A stretch of 64,000 bases of DNA, taken from Mucilaginibacter rigui (GTDB lineage: Bacteria > Bacteroidota > Bacteroidia > Sphingobacteriales > Sphingobacteriaceae). How positions within the stretch are numbered: position 1 is the first letter of the stretch; every line of letters starts with the position of its first letter. The position numbers and the translations under genes are program-made. Positions 6,367 through 14,807 of this stretch are shown here, one piece after another. The stretch spans positions 1 to 64,000 of the forward strand of contig NZ_JACWMW010000006.1 in the NCBI RefSeq assembly GCF_014773275.1, given 5' to 3'. Below the pieces are notes generated by a model. The model searched no databases. It was not told where the DNA came from and saw only the letters and a program-made list of their open reading frames with translations.

Positions 6367-8076
6367 ATGACTAAACGGTGGGTACTAAAAGATGCGGCAG
6401 ATACAGTAAAGGTACAGGAACTGGCTGCGGCTCTTAACATCAATTCCGTTTTATCAACCCTACTGGTTCGCCGGGGCATTAATACCTTTGATGAAGCTAA
6501 ATACTTCTTTCGCCCAAGTCACCTGCACCTGCACGATCCTTTCCTGATGCAGGATATGGAGAAAGCCATTACGCGTATTGAAAATGCCATTGCCAACCAT
6601 GAAAAGATATTGATTTATGGTGATTATGATGTGGACGGCACCACGGCGGTAGCACTGGTTTATAGCTTTTTCAACAAGCTTTATAAAAATATTGAATATT
6701 ATATCCCCGACAGGTACAAAGAGGGATACGGAATCTCCACTATAGGTATTGATTACGCGAAGGAAAATAACTTCTCGCTTATTATTTCGCTGGATTGCGG
6801 TATAAAATCAGTCGATAAGATAGCATACGCTAATACTTTGGGTGTCGACTTTATCATCTGCGACCACCATTTGCCCGGAGAAGAATTACCTGCAGCTATA
6901 GCAGTACTCGATCCCAAACGTACCGATTGCGCTTATCCCTATAAAGAACTTTCGGGCTGTGGAATTGGTTTAAAGCTAATCCAGGCCTGGTCAGAAAAAC
7001 ACGACCTGCCCTTTGAAGGCGTAGCAGAATACTTTGATCTGGCAGCCATCAGCATAGCCTGCGATATTGTACATATCACCGGCGAAAACCGCGTGCTGGC
7101 ACATCTTGGGCTTCAAAAGATAAATGAAAACCCGTGTATAGGTGTTAAAACCCTTATGCAAGTTGCCGGAAGGACAGGTACTTATACCATAAGCGATGTC
7201 GTATTTTCATTAGGGCCGCGTATTAACGCTGCCGGCCGTATTGATGATGCCAAACACGCTGTTGAACTTTTAATAGCCTGCCATGAAGATGCTGCCAAAG
7301 AAAAAGGCGACATGATCAACATTCGCAATACCGAACGCAAAGGCCACGACCTGCAAATTACCGATGAGGCTTTGGGCATGATAGATAACGACGAGGTGTT
7401 GGTAGCCCGTAAATCAACCGTGGTGTTTAATGAAAATTGGCACAAAGGGGTTATCGGCATTGTAGCATCGCGCCTTACCGAAAAATATTATCGCCCAACC
7501 GTAGTGCTAACCCGCTCAAACGGGCATGTGGCAGGTTCGGCACGTTCTGTTTTGGGGTACGATCTTTACGAGGCGCTATGTGGCTGCAGCGATCTGCTGA
7601 TACAATTTGGCGGACATAAATACGCCGCCGGTTTAACTATGGAACCGGAAAATGTACCCGCCTTTATCCAAAAATTTGAAGAGGTGGTTAGCGCCACTAT
7701 TACCGAAGAGCAACTGATACAACAGGTGAGTATTGATGCCGAGATAGAATTAAAGGATATCGACTCTAAATTTTTCAGGATATTGAGCCAGTTTGCCCCT
7801 TTTGGGCCTGAGAACATGTCGCCGGTATTCCTCAGCAAAAATGTGTATGTTAGCGGTAATGCCGGTTTGGTGGGTGGCAACCATGTTAAAATGTTTATAA
7901 TGCAACCGGGCTCGGCAGCGTTTAGTTGCATAGCCTTTAACCAGGCCGAACTATTGCCACAATTAAAACCGGGCGTACCATTTAACGTTTGTTATACCAT
8001 TGAAGAGAACATATGGCGCGAACAGCGTACCATACAATTAAATATAAAAGCAATTAGATTGGAGAATGGTGATTAG
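6367..8076 (+). CDS. recJ: Single-stranded-DNA-specific exonuclease RecJ
   Basis: This is a 5'-to-3' single-strand exonuclease used in recombination and mismatch or base-excision repair. The 569 residues show the DHH phosphoesterase motifs in order: GDYDVDGTTA (about 80-89), SLDCGIKS, CDHHLPG (DHH near 165), DLAAISIACDIV (about 222). The DHHA1 domain carries HKGVIGIVASRL (about 359) and GGHKYAAGLTM (about 416), and a C-terminal OB-like part follows. Length is typical. A degenerate -7 box TATCTTTA lies at 6335-6342. It transcribes away from tetR. Confidence 0.96.
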   Translation: MTKRWVLKDAADTVKVQELAAALNINSVLSTLLVRRGINTFDEAKYFFRPSHLHLHDPFLMQDMEKAITRIENAIANHEKILIYGDYDVDGTTAVALVYSFFNKLYKNIEYYIPDRYKEGYGISTIGIDYAKENNFSLIISLDCGIKSVDKIAYANTLGVDFIICDHHLPGEELPAAIAVLDPKRTDCAYPYKELSGCGIGLKLIQAWSEKHDLPFEGVAEYFDLAAISIACDIVHITGENRVLAHLGLQKINENPCIGVKTLMQVAGRTGTYTISDVVFSLGPRINAAGRIDDAKHAVELLIACHEDAAKEKGDMINIRNTERKGHDLQITDEALGMIDNDEVLVARKSTVVFNENWHKGVIGIVASRLTEKYYRPTVVLTRSNGHVAGSARSVLGYDLYEALCGCSDLLIQFGGHKYAAGLTMEPENVPAFIQKFEEVVSATITEEQLIQQVSIDAEIELKDIDSKFFRILSQFAPFGPENMSPVFLSKNVYVSGNAGLVGGNHVKMFIMQPGSAAFSCIAFNQAELLPQLKPGVPFNVCYTIEENIWREQRTIQLNIKAIRLENGD

Positions 8077-8095
8077 TGAATAGTAAATCGTTCCC

Positions 8096-8132
8096 CCGAG
8101 CGTCATTGCGAGGAACGAAGCAATCTCCGACC
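8096..8132 (+). repeat. TCATTGCGAG-family repeat, single half-copy
   Basis: The sequence gtcattgcgaggaacgaagc continues as aatctccg. It is one arm of the palindrome family that also occurs at 15648, 20371, 24860, 26542, 30250 and 52949. It lies between recJ and lptB. Confidence 0.6.
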
Positions 8133-8147
8133 ATACAATTATAAACT

Positions 8148-8888
8148 ATGATCCTCAGGGCAGAAAATTTAGTAAAAAAATATAAGCAGCGTACAGTTGT
8201 AAATGATGTAACGTTCAATGTGGCGCAGGGCGAAATTGTGGGCTTGCTTGGGCCGAATGGTGCCGGTAAAACCACATCCTTCTACATGATTGTGGGCTTG
8301 ATAAAACCCAACGAGGGCAAAATATTTTTAGAGGACGAGGATATAACCGGCGACCCGATGTACCGCCGCGCTCAAAAGGGCATCGGCTACCTGGCGCAGG
8401 AAGCATCGGTTTTCCGGAAGCTTTCTGTAGAAGACAATATAAAGGCTGTACTTGAAATGGGTAAGATGCCCAAGGATAAGCAACAGGATAAACTGGAAGA
8501 ACTGATAGACGAGTTTAGTTTACACAAAGTACGCCGTAATCGTGGCGACCTGCTATCCGGTGGTGAACGCCGCCGCACCGAGATTGCACGCGCCCTTGCT
8601 GCCGAACCTAATTTTATTCTGTTGGATGAACCCTTTGCCGGGGTTGACCCGATTGCGGTTGAGGAGATCCAGGCGATGGTTGCCAAATTAAGGCACCGTA
8701 ACATTGGCATCCTCATTACTGACCACAATGTGCAGGAAACCTTATCTATTACCGATCGCGCTTACCTGCTTTTTGAAGGTAAGATCCTGGAATCGGGCGT
8801 ACCCGAGGTGCTGGCCGAGAACGAAATGGTACGTAAGGTTTACCTTGGAGCCAACTTTGTATTGAAAAGAAAAACATTCCCGCAATAA
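8148..8888 (+). CDS. lptB: LPS export ABC transporter ATPase LptB
   Basis: This is the cytoplasmic ATPase that powers LptFG to extract lipopolysaccharide from the inner membrane. The 246 residues show Walker A GPNGAGKTT (about 37-45), Q-loop YLAQEASVFRKLSV (about 82-95), signature LSGGERRRTEIARAL (about 139-153), Walker B FILLDEPFAGVDP (about 160-172) and the H-loop TDHN. The EASVFRKLSVEDN segment and GVDPIAV are characteristic of LptB among ABC ATPases. No permease gene adjoins it, which is usual. Confidence 0.95.
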   Translation: MILRAENLVKKYKQRTVVNDVTFNVAQGEIVGLLGPNGAGKTTSFYMIVGLIKPNEGKIFLEDEDITGDPMYRRAQKGIGYLAQEASVFRKLSVEDNIKAVLEMGKMPKDKQQDKLEELIDEFSLHKVRRNRGDLLSGGERRRTEIARALAAEPNFILLDEPFAGVDPIAVEEIQAMVAKLRHRNIGILITDHNVQETLSITDRAYLLFEGKILESGVPEVLAENEMVRKVYLGANFVLKRKTFPQ

Positions 8889-8925
8889 TTATATATTTGA
8901 TAATCAATACGTTCAAAATATTAAC

Positions 8926-8953
8926 AGTGTTCACGGCAGTGAACGTGAACACT
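8926..8953. repeat. Nested GTTCAC palindrome, copy 1
   Basis: Ten-base arms agtgttcacg / cgtgaacact enclose an 8-base centre; inside, GTTCAC-ggca-GTGAAC is a second palindrome. A related nested palindrome lies in opposite orientation at 48185-48220. It sits 33 bp upstream of the GH3-like gene and could be an operator or a mobile intergenic palindrome. Confidence 0.65.
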
Positions 8954-8986
8954 ATAAACCATCAGAAATAACTATAAGCCTAACGT

Positions 8987-10510
8987 ATGACCATATTTAA
9001 CTCTGTATTTACCTGGTTTATGAAAAAGCGTATCCACCAGATAGAGCTTTTTATGAAATACCCCAACGAGGTACAGGAGGAATGGTTTGAGCAATTGGTT
9101 GCCGGCGCTGAAAATACCGAATGGGGCAAATTATACGGTTACAAAAGCATCGAGAACCTTGCCCAGTTTAAAGAGCGGGTACCTATCCAAAATTATGATA
9201 CGTTAAAACCCTACATCGAGCGCATGCTGAAAGGCGAGCAAAATGTGTTGTGGCCTTCAGAGATCCGCTGGTTTGCCAAATCATCCGGCACCACCAGCGA
9301 CAGGAGTAAGTTTATACCAGTTAGCGAAGAATCTTTAGAGGAATGCCACTTTAAAGGCGGTAAGGATATGCTTACGCTCTACTTTAACAACAGGCCAAAC
9401 GCACGCATTTTTACGGGTAAGAGCTTAACGCTTGGCGGCAGTCACCAGGTTGGGCAGTTGAATGCGGATACCTTTTTTGGTGACCTGTCTGCCGTGATCA
9501 TGAAAAACCTGCCCCTTTGGGCCGAGTTTTATCGTACCCCTCATCTGGATATTGCCCTGCTGGAAAACTTTGAAGAAAAAATTGAGAAGATGGCCTATGC
9601 CACCAAGGATGTAAACGTAACCAGCATTAGCGGTGTACCCACCTGGAACATCCTGCTCTTTAAACGCATCCTGGAAATAACTGGCAAAAAAAACCTGCTG
9701 GAAGTATGGCCAAACCTCGAGCTTTACTTCCACGGAGCGGTAAACTTTACCCCCTATCGTGAGCAGTTTAAAAAGCTGATCCCGAACGATGACATGTATT
9801 ACCTGGAAACCTACAACGCATCCGAAGGTTTTTTTGGGATCCAGGATACAGAAGAGCCCGGCGATATGCTGTTAATGCTCGACTATGGCATCTTTTACGA
9901 ATTTTTACCCTTAGAGCACCTGCACGATGAAAACCCCGAAACGCTGACGCTTGACGAGGTAGAACTGAACAAAAACTACGCGTTAATTATCACCACAAAC
10001 GCAGGCCTTTGGCGTTATATGATAGGCGATACCATTCGCTTTAGTTCGCTGTCACCTTTCCGCATCCAGATAACGGGCCGTACCAAACATTTTATTAATG
10101 CCTTTGGCGAAGAATTAATCATTGACAATGCAGAACGTGCACTGGCCGAGGCTTGTTCTCAAACAGGCGCCATTATCCGTGATTATACCGCCGCTCCAAT
10201 TTATTTTAGCGATAAAGAGTGCGGTGCGCATGAATGGCTGATAGAATTTGAAAAACACCCGGCAGAATTTGACCGTTTTGTTGACCTGCTGGATGAAACC
10301 TTGCGCCGGGTAAACTCCGATTACGACGCCAAACGTTTTAAAGATCTGGCGCTCCGCCGCCCGCAGGTTAGGGTTGTTGCCCAAAACACGTTCTTTAACT
10401 GGATGAAAGGCAAAGGCAAAATTGGCGGACAGCATAAGGTACCCCGCCTGGCCAATAACCGCGAGTATGTAGATTCTATTTTGAAGATGACGGAACTGAT
10501 AATAAATTAG
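8987..10510 (+). CDS. GH3 auxin-responsive promoter family protein
   Basis: It belongs to the GH3 branch of acyl-adenylate-forming enzymes, which in plants join amino acids to hormone acids; the bacterial substrate is unknown. Of 507 residues, the visible GH3 features are the ATP-binding FAKSSGTTSDRSKFIPVS (about 101-118), the long middle domain with YLETYNASEGFFGIQD (about 271-286), and NAFGEELIIDNAERAL (about 369-384) before the C-terminal domain. Length fits the bacterial family. It stands alone between lptB and a small lipoprotein gene. Confidence 0.88.
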   Translation: MTIFNSVFTWFMKKRIHQIELFMKYPNEVQEEWFEQLVAGAENTEWGKLYGYKSIENLAQFKERVPIQNYDTLKPYIERMLKGEQNVLWPSEIRWFAKSSGTTSDRSKFIPVSEESLEECHFKGGKDMLTLYFNNRPNARIFTGKSLTLGGSHQVGQLNADTFFGDLSAVIMKNLPLWAEFYRTPHLDIALLENFEEKIEKMAYATKDVNVTSISGVPTWNILLFKRILEITGKKNLLEVWPNLELYFHGAVNFTPYREQFKKLIPNDDMYYLETYNASEGFFGIQDTEEPGDMLLMLDYGIFYEFLPLEHLHDENPETLTLDEVELNKNYALIITTNAGLWRYMIGDTIRFSSLSPFRIQITGRTKHFINAFGEELIIDNAERALAEACSQTGAIIRDYTAAPIYFSDKECGAHEWLIEFEKHPAEFDRFVDLLDETLRRVNSDYDAKRFKDLALRRPQVRVVAQNTFFNWMKGKGKIGGQHKVPRLANNREYVDSILKMTELIIN

Positions 10511-10596
10511 TTCACAATAACTTAACAAAAGCTTAATCCCCCCTTTTGTATCATACATACACGCATAGCCGTAATAGCTTTATTAAATTAATCGAA

Positions 10597-10998
10597 ATGA
10601 AAAAAGCATTACTGTTTGTGGCTATAGTAGCCTGCCTTGCATCTTGTAAAAAAGATAGGAAAAAAGTTATTATTGATGACCGGGGCGTGGTTTTTGGCAC
10701 CTGGGAATTAAGGGCCGTGCATGGTGGTTGGGGCCAGCCCCAAATCTTTACCAAAGGTAATGGTAACAAATTCACCTTTAAGCCCGACAGCACTTACATT
10801 AAGTACGCTGACAATGCCATTGAAAAGCAGGGTAAATTCTCTATCCGTTTTATTGGCGAAGAAAAAGGTGCAAGATACGGTACCATTACTCTGACCGATC
10901 CGGCTTATACAGATGCGTTCAGTTTCAAACTCGACACCATTGTTGTTGGCACTTCAGCTGCTGACGGCCCTACATATCAATACGTTAGGGTAAAGTAA
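10597..10998 (+). CDS. Small lipoprotein, lipocalin-like
   Basis: The 133-residue predicted lipoprotein has signal MKKALLFVAIVACLASC with lipidated Cys17, followed by Lys-Lys-Asp. The mature part begins near a GTWELRAVHGG segment and continues with short beta-like strands (FTFKPDSTYIKY, GTITLTDP, FSFKLDTIVV), the layout seen in Bacteroidota lipocalin-like lipoproteins. An in-frame ATG at 10546 exists, but the added residues precede the signal peptide, so 10597 is used. The function is unknown. It converges on folP with a hairpin between them. Confidence 0.8.
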   Translation: MKKALLFVAIVACLASCKKDRKKVIIDDRGVVFGTWELRAVHGGWGQPQIFTKGNGNKFTFKPDSTYIKYADNAIEKQGKFSIRFIGEEKGARYGTITLTDPAYTDAFSFKLDTIVVGTSAADGPTYQYVRVK

Positions 10999-11012
10999 CA
11001 ACATTGCAATCC

Positions 11013-11046
11013 TAATCGTCCCCGGATCCACCCGGGCGACGATTAT
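11013..11046. terminator. Bidirectional hairpin between a lipoprotein gene and folP
   Basis: The arms aatcgtcc-ccgg and cccggg-cgacgatt (with one mismatch) pair around a short loop between two convergent stop codons. Short A/T runs flank it on both sides. Confidence 0.65.
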
Positions 11047-11049
11047 TTA

Positions 11050-11916
11050 TTATAGTGCCTCCACCCGTTTTAAAGCTTCGTATATCTTAACCGCTTCTAT
11101 AGCCTCTTTTACATCATGCACACGCAAAATATTCGCGCCTTTCATCAGAGCAATGGTGTTTAGCGCGGTAGTGCCATTAAGGGCTTGGTCGGCGGTTGTA
11201 CCTAATAAACCATAGATCATTTTTTTGCGTGAGATGCCGGCCAATACGGGTAATTGCAGCCGGTCGAACTCGTCCATCCTATTCATTAGCGCATAGCTAT
11301 GCCCGGGCTTTTTGGCAAAGCCGAAACCAGGGTCAAGTATGATATCATGCACGCCCATTTGCTTTAGCTGATAGATCTTCTGTACAAAATAATCAAACAC
11401 TTCGGCAAATACATCCTCATAATGAGCCAGTTGCTGCATCGTTTGTGGGTTGCCTTTCATGTGCATTAAAATATAGGGCACTTGTAAACGGGCAACCGTG
11501 GTAAACATATTCTCATCCAACTCGCCGCCCGAGATATCATTTATGATATGCGCACCTGCTTTTACAGCCGCTTCAGCAACTGCGGCGCGGAAGGTATCGA
11601 TAGAAATAATGGCCTCCGGGTGGTTAGCAACAATTGCTTCAACTGCCGGTAGCAGCCGGTCGGTTTCTTCCTGTTCAGAGATATCCGCAGCGCCCGGGCG
11701 CGAGGAATAGGCGCCCAAATCGAGGAAAATAGCGCCCTCAATTAGCATTTTTTCGGCCTTCAAACGTACCTGTTCGACTTCTGTCACCCTACTAACAACA
11801 TAAAACGAATCCGGCGTGATATTGATGATGCCCATCACTTTTGGGGTGGTCAGATCTATCAATTTACCACCGGCATTTATGGTTACCTTTTTCTGAAAAA
11901 ATGTATCTTTAGCCAC
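11050..11916 (-). CDS. folP: Dihydropteroate synthase
   Basis: It condenses p-aminobenzoate with dihydropterin pyrophosphate in folate synthesis and is the sulfonamide target. Family motifs are all present: VMGIINITPDSFY near the N-terminus, IISIDTFRAAVAE, HIINDISGG, DPGFGFAKKPGHSYALM, GISRKKMIYGLLG and a C-terminal LRVHDV. The start is uncertain. A GTG at 11916 gives the usual short N-terminus (VAKDTFFQKK); an ATG at 11976 adds 20 residues encoded by a TTTCAAC-repetitive stretch typical of non-coding DNA. I prefer the GTG. It is divergent from the DUF1599 gene. Confidence 0.92.
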   Translation of the reverse strand: MAKDTFFQKKVTINAGGKLIDLTTPKVMGIINITPDSFYVVSRVTEVEQVRLKAEKMLIEGAIFLDLGAYSSRPGAADISEQEETDRLLPAVEAIVANHPEAIISIDTFRAAVAEAAVKAGAHIINDISGGELDENMFTTVARLQVPYILMHMKGNPQTMQQLAHYEDVFAEVFDYFVQKIYQLKQMGVHDIILDPGFGFAKKPGHSYALMNRMDEFDRLQLPVLAGISRKKMIYGLLGTTADQALNGTTALNTIALMKGANILRVHDVKEAIEAVKIYEALKRVEAL

Positions 11917-12086
11917 TTTGTTTTGTTGAAACGTTGAAAGGTTTGAAAGTTGTAAAGTTAAGTCAACTTTATGCAAATCTCAGATACATTTATGCGACAC
12001 CTTTCTCAAAGGAGCAATAGGGTAATCACTCGCCCCGCAACCGCATTATAACATTACAACTTTACAACATTATAATATTATACATC

Positions 12087-12626
12087 TTGAGCAACACAGC
12101 AGAAGAATACGAAGCGGTAATAAATGTTTGCAAAGGGCTTTTCATAAAAAAAACCCGCGATTATGGTACAGCGTGGCGTATACTACGCATAGAATCTATC
12201 ACCGACCAGATCTTTATCAAGGCCCAGCGTATCCGTACGCTTGAGGAAAAACAGGTATCAAAGGTTGGTGAAGATATTACCGGCGAATATATAGGCATTG
12301 TAAACTATTGCGTTATTGCCATGATGCAGCTGGATTGCAGCCCCGAAACCCCTACCGAGCTAAATCCCGACGATGTAGAAATGTTATTTGATGGCAAGGT
12401 TAACGAAACCAAAGAACTGATGTTTGCCAAAAACCACGATTATGGCGAGGCCTGGCGCGATATGCGTATCAGCTCGTTAACAGACCTTATACTGATGAAG
12501 TTGCTTAGGGTTAAGCAAATAGAAGATAACAAAGGCCAAACCCTGGCATCCGAAGGGGTAAAAGCCAACTACCAGGATATGCTGAATTATGCGGTGTTCG
12601 CGCTGATAAAATTGGGAGTAAAATAA
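12087..12626 (+). CDS. DUF1599 (nucleotide-modification-associated domain) protein
   Basis: The 179-residue protein is built from two copies of one domain: DYGTAWRILRIESITDQIFIKAQR (residues about 26-49) recurs as DYGEAWRDMRISSLTDLILMKLLR (about 119-142), each followed by a hydrophobic NY-containing helix (IVNYCVIAMMQL, MLNYAVFALIKL). This is the DUF1599 arrangement; the biochemical role is not known. Translation appears to begin at TTG (12087), since no upstream in-frame ATG fits. The stop overlaps the next ATG (TAATG), so it is translationally coupled to the DoxX-like gene. Confidence 0.85.
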   Translation: MSNTAEEYEAVINVCKGLFIKKTRDYGTAWRILRIESITDQIFIKAQRIRTLEEKQVSKVGEDITGEYIGIVNYCVIAMMQLDCSPETPTELNPDDVEMLFDGKVNETKELMFAKNHDYGEAWRDMRISSLTDLILMKLLRVKQIEDNKGQTLASEGVKANYQDMLNYAVFALIKLGVK

Positions 12627-13777
12627 TGAAAAACGGTTTAGTTTGGTTTTGCAGGATAGCCGTTGGCTTATTGTTCATTTTTTCGGGACTGATAAAAGCA
12701 AACGACCCGCTTGGTTTCTCTTATAAACTGGAAGAATACTTTGAGGTTTTCCACATGACCTGGCTAAATGGCTTTGCTTTAAGCATGGCTATTATACTTT
12801 GCGCATTAGAAATGATACTGGGCTTTGCCCTGCTTATAGGCGCCCGTGCTGTAAAAGTGGTTTGGGGCTTATTGCTGCTCATTATCTTTTTTGCGTTTCT
12901 TACCTTTTACTCAGCTTTCTTTAAGGTGGTACAAACCTGCGGCTGTTTTGGTGATGCCATCCCGCTTACACCGTGGCAGTCGTTTAGTAAAGACATGGTG
13001 CTGTTACTGCTTGTACTGGTGCTGTTTGTAAACCGCAAAAGCATTAAATCGTTATCTAACACTAAAACCGGCGATAAGCTGCTTATAAGTGCAACTGTTG
13101 CCTCTGTAGGTTTCGGTCTTTATACTTACAACTTTTTACCCGTGGTTGATTTTCTTCCGTATAAAATTGGCGCAAACATCCTACAGGAGATGAAAACCCC
13201 GCCGGGCGCTGTACCGGATGAATTTGAGGTTACCTACAACCTTAAAAACAAAAAAACAAAGGCAACCAAAAACATGACCGATAAGGAATACCTAAAATCG
13301 GGCATATGGAAAGATACCAGTTGGGAAGTGCAAGGCAACCCCGAAAGCAGACTTATTAAAAAAGGTTTCGAACCCAAAATACGCGACCTGAATATACAGG
13401 ATGCACAAGGCAATAATTATAACGAAGAACTGCTAAGCAGCCCGTTTTACAGTTTGGTTATTGTCGCTTACGATCTTGCACATACTAATGAAGATGCCGT
13501 TAACCGTATTAATGCGCTGGCCATTAACCTTACTCAAAACTATAATACACGCACCATATTTTTAACATCAAACGCGCCCGATCAGGCGCAGCAATTCGCT
13601 AAAGACCATAAACTGGTAAGCGAGCTGTTTTATGCCGATGGCGTACCGCTTAAAACCATGGTGCGTTCAAACCCGGGTATTATACTGTTAAAGAACGGAA
13701 CCGTGGTAAACAAATGGCATTTTCACAACATGCCAAAGTATGATGACCTTGTTAAAAACTACCTGAGCAAACAATAA
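12626..13777 (+). CDS. DoxX/MauE-like membrane protein with thioredoxin-like C-terminus (BT_3928 type)
   Basis: The 383-residue membrane protein's first 180 residues form about four to five hydrophobic helices of the DoxX/MauE type, with RIAVGLLFIFSGLIKANDPLG at the start and a redox-type pair in TCGCFGD near residue 110. The remainder is soluble, with SLVIVAYDL and NPGIILLKNGTVVNKWHFHNMP resembling a thioredoxin fold that lacks a CxxC motif. By homology it belongs to a Bacteroidota group probably involved in envelope redox or quinone chemistry; the exact role is unproven. It is coupled on both sides by TAATG overlaps (DUF1599, aroK). Confidence 0.82.
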   Translation: MKNGLVWFCRIAVGLLFIFSGLIKANDPLGFSYKLEEYFEVFHMTWLNGFALSMAIILCALEMILGFALLIGARAVKVVWGLLLLIIFFAFLTFYSAFFKVVQTCGCFGDAIPLTPWQSFSKDMVLLLLVLVLFVNRKSIKSLSNTKTGDKLLISATVASVGFGLYTYNFLPVVDFLPYKIGANILQEMKTPPGAVPDEFEVTYNLKNKKTKATKNMTDKEYLKSGIWKDTSWEVQGNPESRLIKKGFEPKIRDLNIQDAQGNNYNEELLSSPFYSLVIVAYDLAHTNEDAVNRINALAINLTQNYNTRTIFLTSNAPDQAQQFAKDHKLVSELFYADGVPLKTMVRSNPGIILLKNGTVVNKWHFHNMPKYDDLVKNYLSKQ

Positions 13778-14289
13778 TGGGCCTGATATTTTTAGTTGGA
13801 TTTATGGGCTGCGGCAAAACCACCATGGGCCGCAAATTAGCTACTGCCTTAGGTTACGAATTTTTAGATCTTGACCACGCCTTAGAAGCACACGCCGGTA
13901 TGCCTATCCCCGAGTATTTCGCAGCCCATGGCGAGGATGAATTTCGCAAGCTGGAATCGAGTATATTAAAAGACACAGCTTATCCCGAAAACGCGATTGT
14001 ATCTACAGGCGGCGGGCTGCCATGTTTTTTTGATAATATGGATTGGATGAACGCGCATGGCCAATCCGTTTATATGAAACTTACGCCTAAAGCATTGGCA
14101 TCCCGCTTAGAGCATGCCAAAACGCCCCGCCCGGTTTTGCAAGGGAAAAAAGGGGATGAACTGGTTGCATTTATAGAAAACAAACTTGCTGAACGTGAGC
14201 CCTTTTACAGCCAGGCATCAGTAACTGCCGAAAGCTTTGTGGACCTTACGCCAGAGAACATCCTTCGGCTGCTTAACCTCCAACAATAA
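13777..14289 (+). CDS. aroK: Shikimate kinase
   Basis: It phosphorylates shikimate at the 3-hydroxyl on the route to chorismate. The 170 residues carry Walker A GFMGCGKTTMGRKLA (about 7-21), the shikimate-binding DLDHALE and FRKLE segments, the glycine-rich VSTGGGLPCF (about 75-84), and the LID-region Arg in RPVLQGKKGDEL. Length is typical. Its ATG overlaps the preceding stop, so it is the third gene of the DUF1599-DoxX-aroK run. Confidence 0.95.
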   Translation: MGLIFLVGFMGCGKTTMGRKLATALGYEFLDLDHALEAHAGMPIPEYFAAHGEDEFRKLESSILKDTAYPENAIVSTGGGLPCFFDNMDWMNAHGQSVYMKLTPKALASRLEHAKTPRPVLQGKKGDELVAFIENKLAEREPFYSQASVTAESFVDLTPENILRLLNLQQ

Positions 14290-14294
14290 GCCAT

Positions 14295-14807
14295 ATGAAA
14301 TTTGCCGGGAGCCTATTATTTGTCATGCTGCTTCTGGGCAATTTTTTAAAAGCGCAGGATATTACCAAAGCAAATAGCTACCCCGAACAAGTTGGCGAAA
14401 TTGTATTCAACCCAAAAACAGATAAAGCCAATTTCGAGCTTTGCGATAATGGCTGGACTTACGAATACTACGGCCCGGGCACTACTTATAAGGGAGGTGC
14501 AAAAGCTCTTAAGTCGTACCTGCTAACACACTACAGGTACAAACCCGCTTATAAAAATATTACAGGCTACGTAACCATACGTTTCCTGGTAAGCTGCAAA
14601 GCACAAACAGACCGCTTCCGGGTATTTCAGCTTGATGACAATTATCAAAAAACAAACTTTGATGCAGGCTTTATAACACATTTAACTACGCTTTGCAAAT
14701 CGTTAGATAAATGGGTGGCGGGTAGCTTTAATGGCAAACCGGTTAACACCTATTACTACATTAATTTTAAGATGCTTAACGGCAGGATAAAGGAGATAAC
14801 GCCATGA
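14295..14807 (+). CDS. Secreted protein with TonB C-terminal-like domain
   Basis: The 170-residue protein has a Sec signal peptide (MKFAGSLLFVMLLLGNFLKA-QD). The C-terminal two thirds resembles the TonB energy-transducing fold as used in small Bacteroidota proteins: GYVTIRFLVSCKAQTDRFRV, then W(V)AGSFNGKPVNTYYYINFK ending in GRIKEI. It lacks the N-terminal transmembrane anchor and Pro-rich linker of true TonB, so it is a free periplasmic domain of unknown partner. It is five bases after aroK and overlaps the next gene by ATGA. The fold assignment is by pattern only. Confidence 0.65.
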   Translation: MKFAGSLLFVMLLLGNFLKAQDITKANSYPEQVGEIVFNPKTDKANFELCDNGWTYEYYGPGTTYKGGAKALKSYLLTHYRYKPAYKNITGYVTIRFLVSCKAQTDRFRVFQLDDNYQKTNFDAGFITHLTTLCKSLDKWVAGSFNGKPVNTYYYINFKMLNGRIKEITP

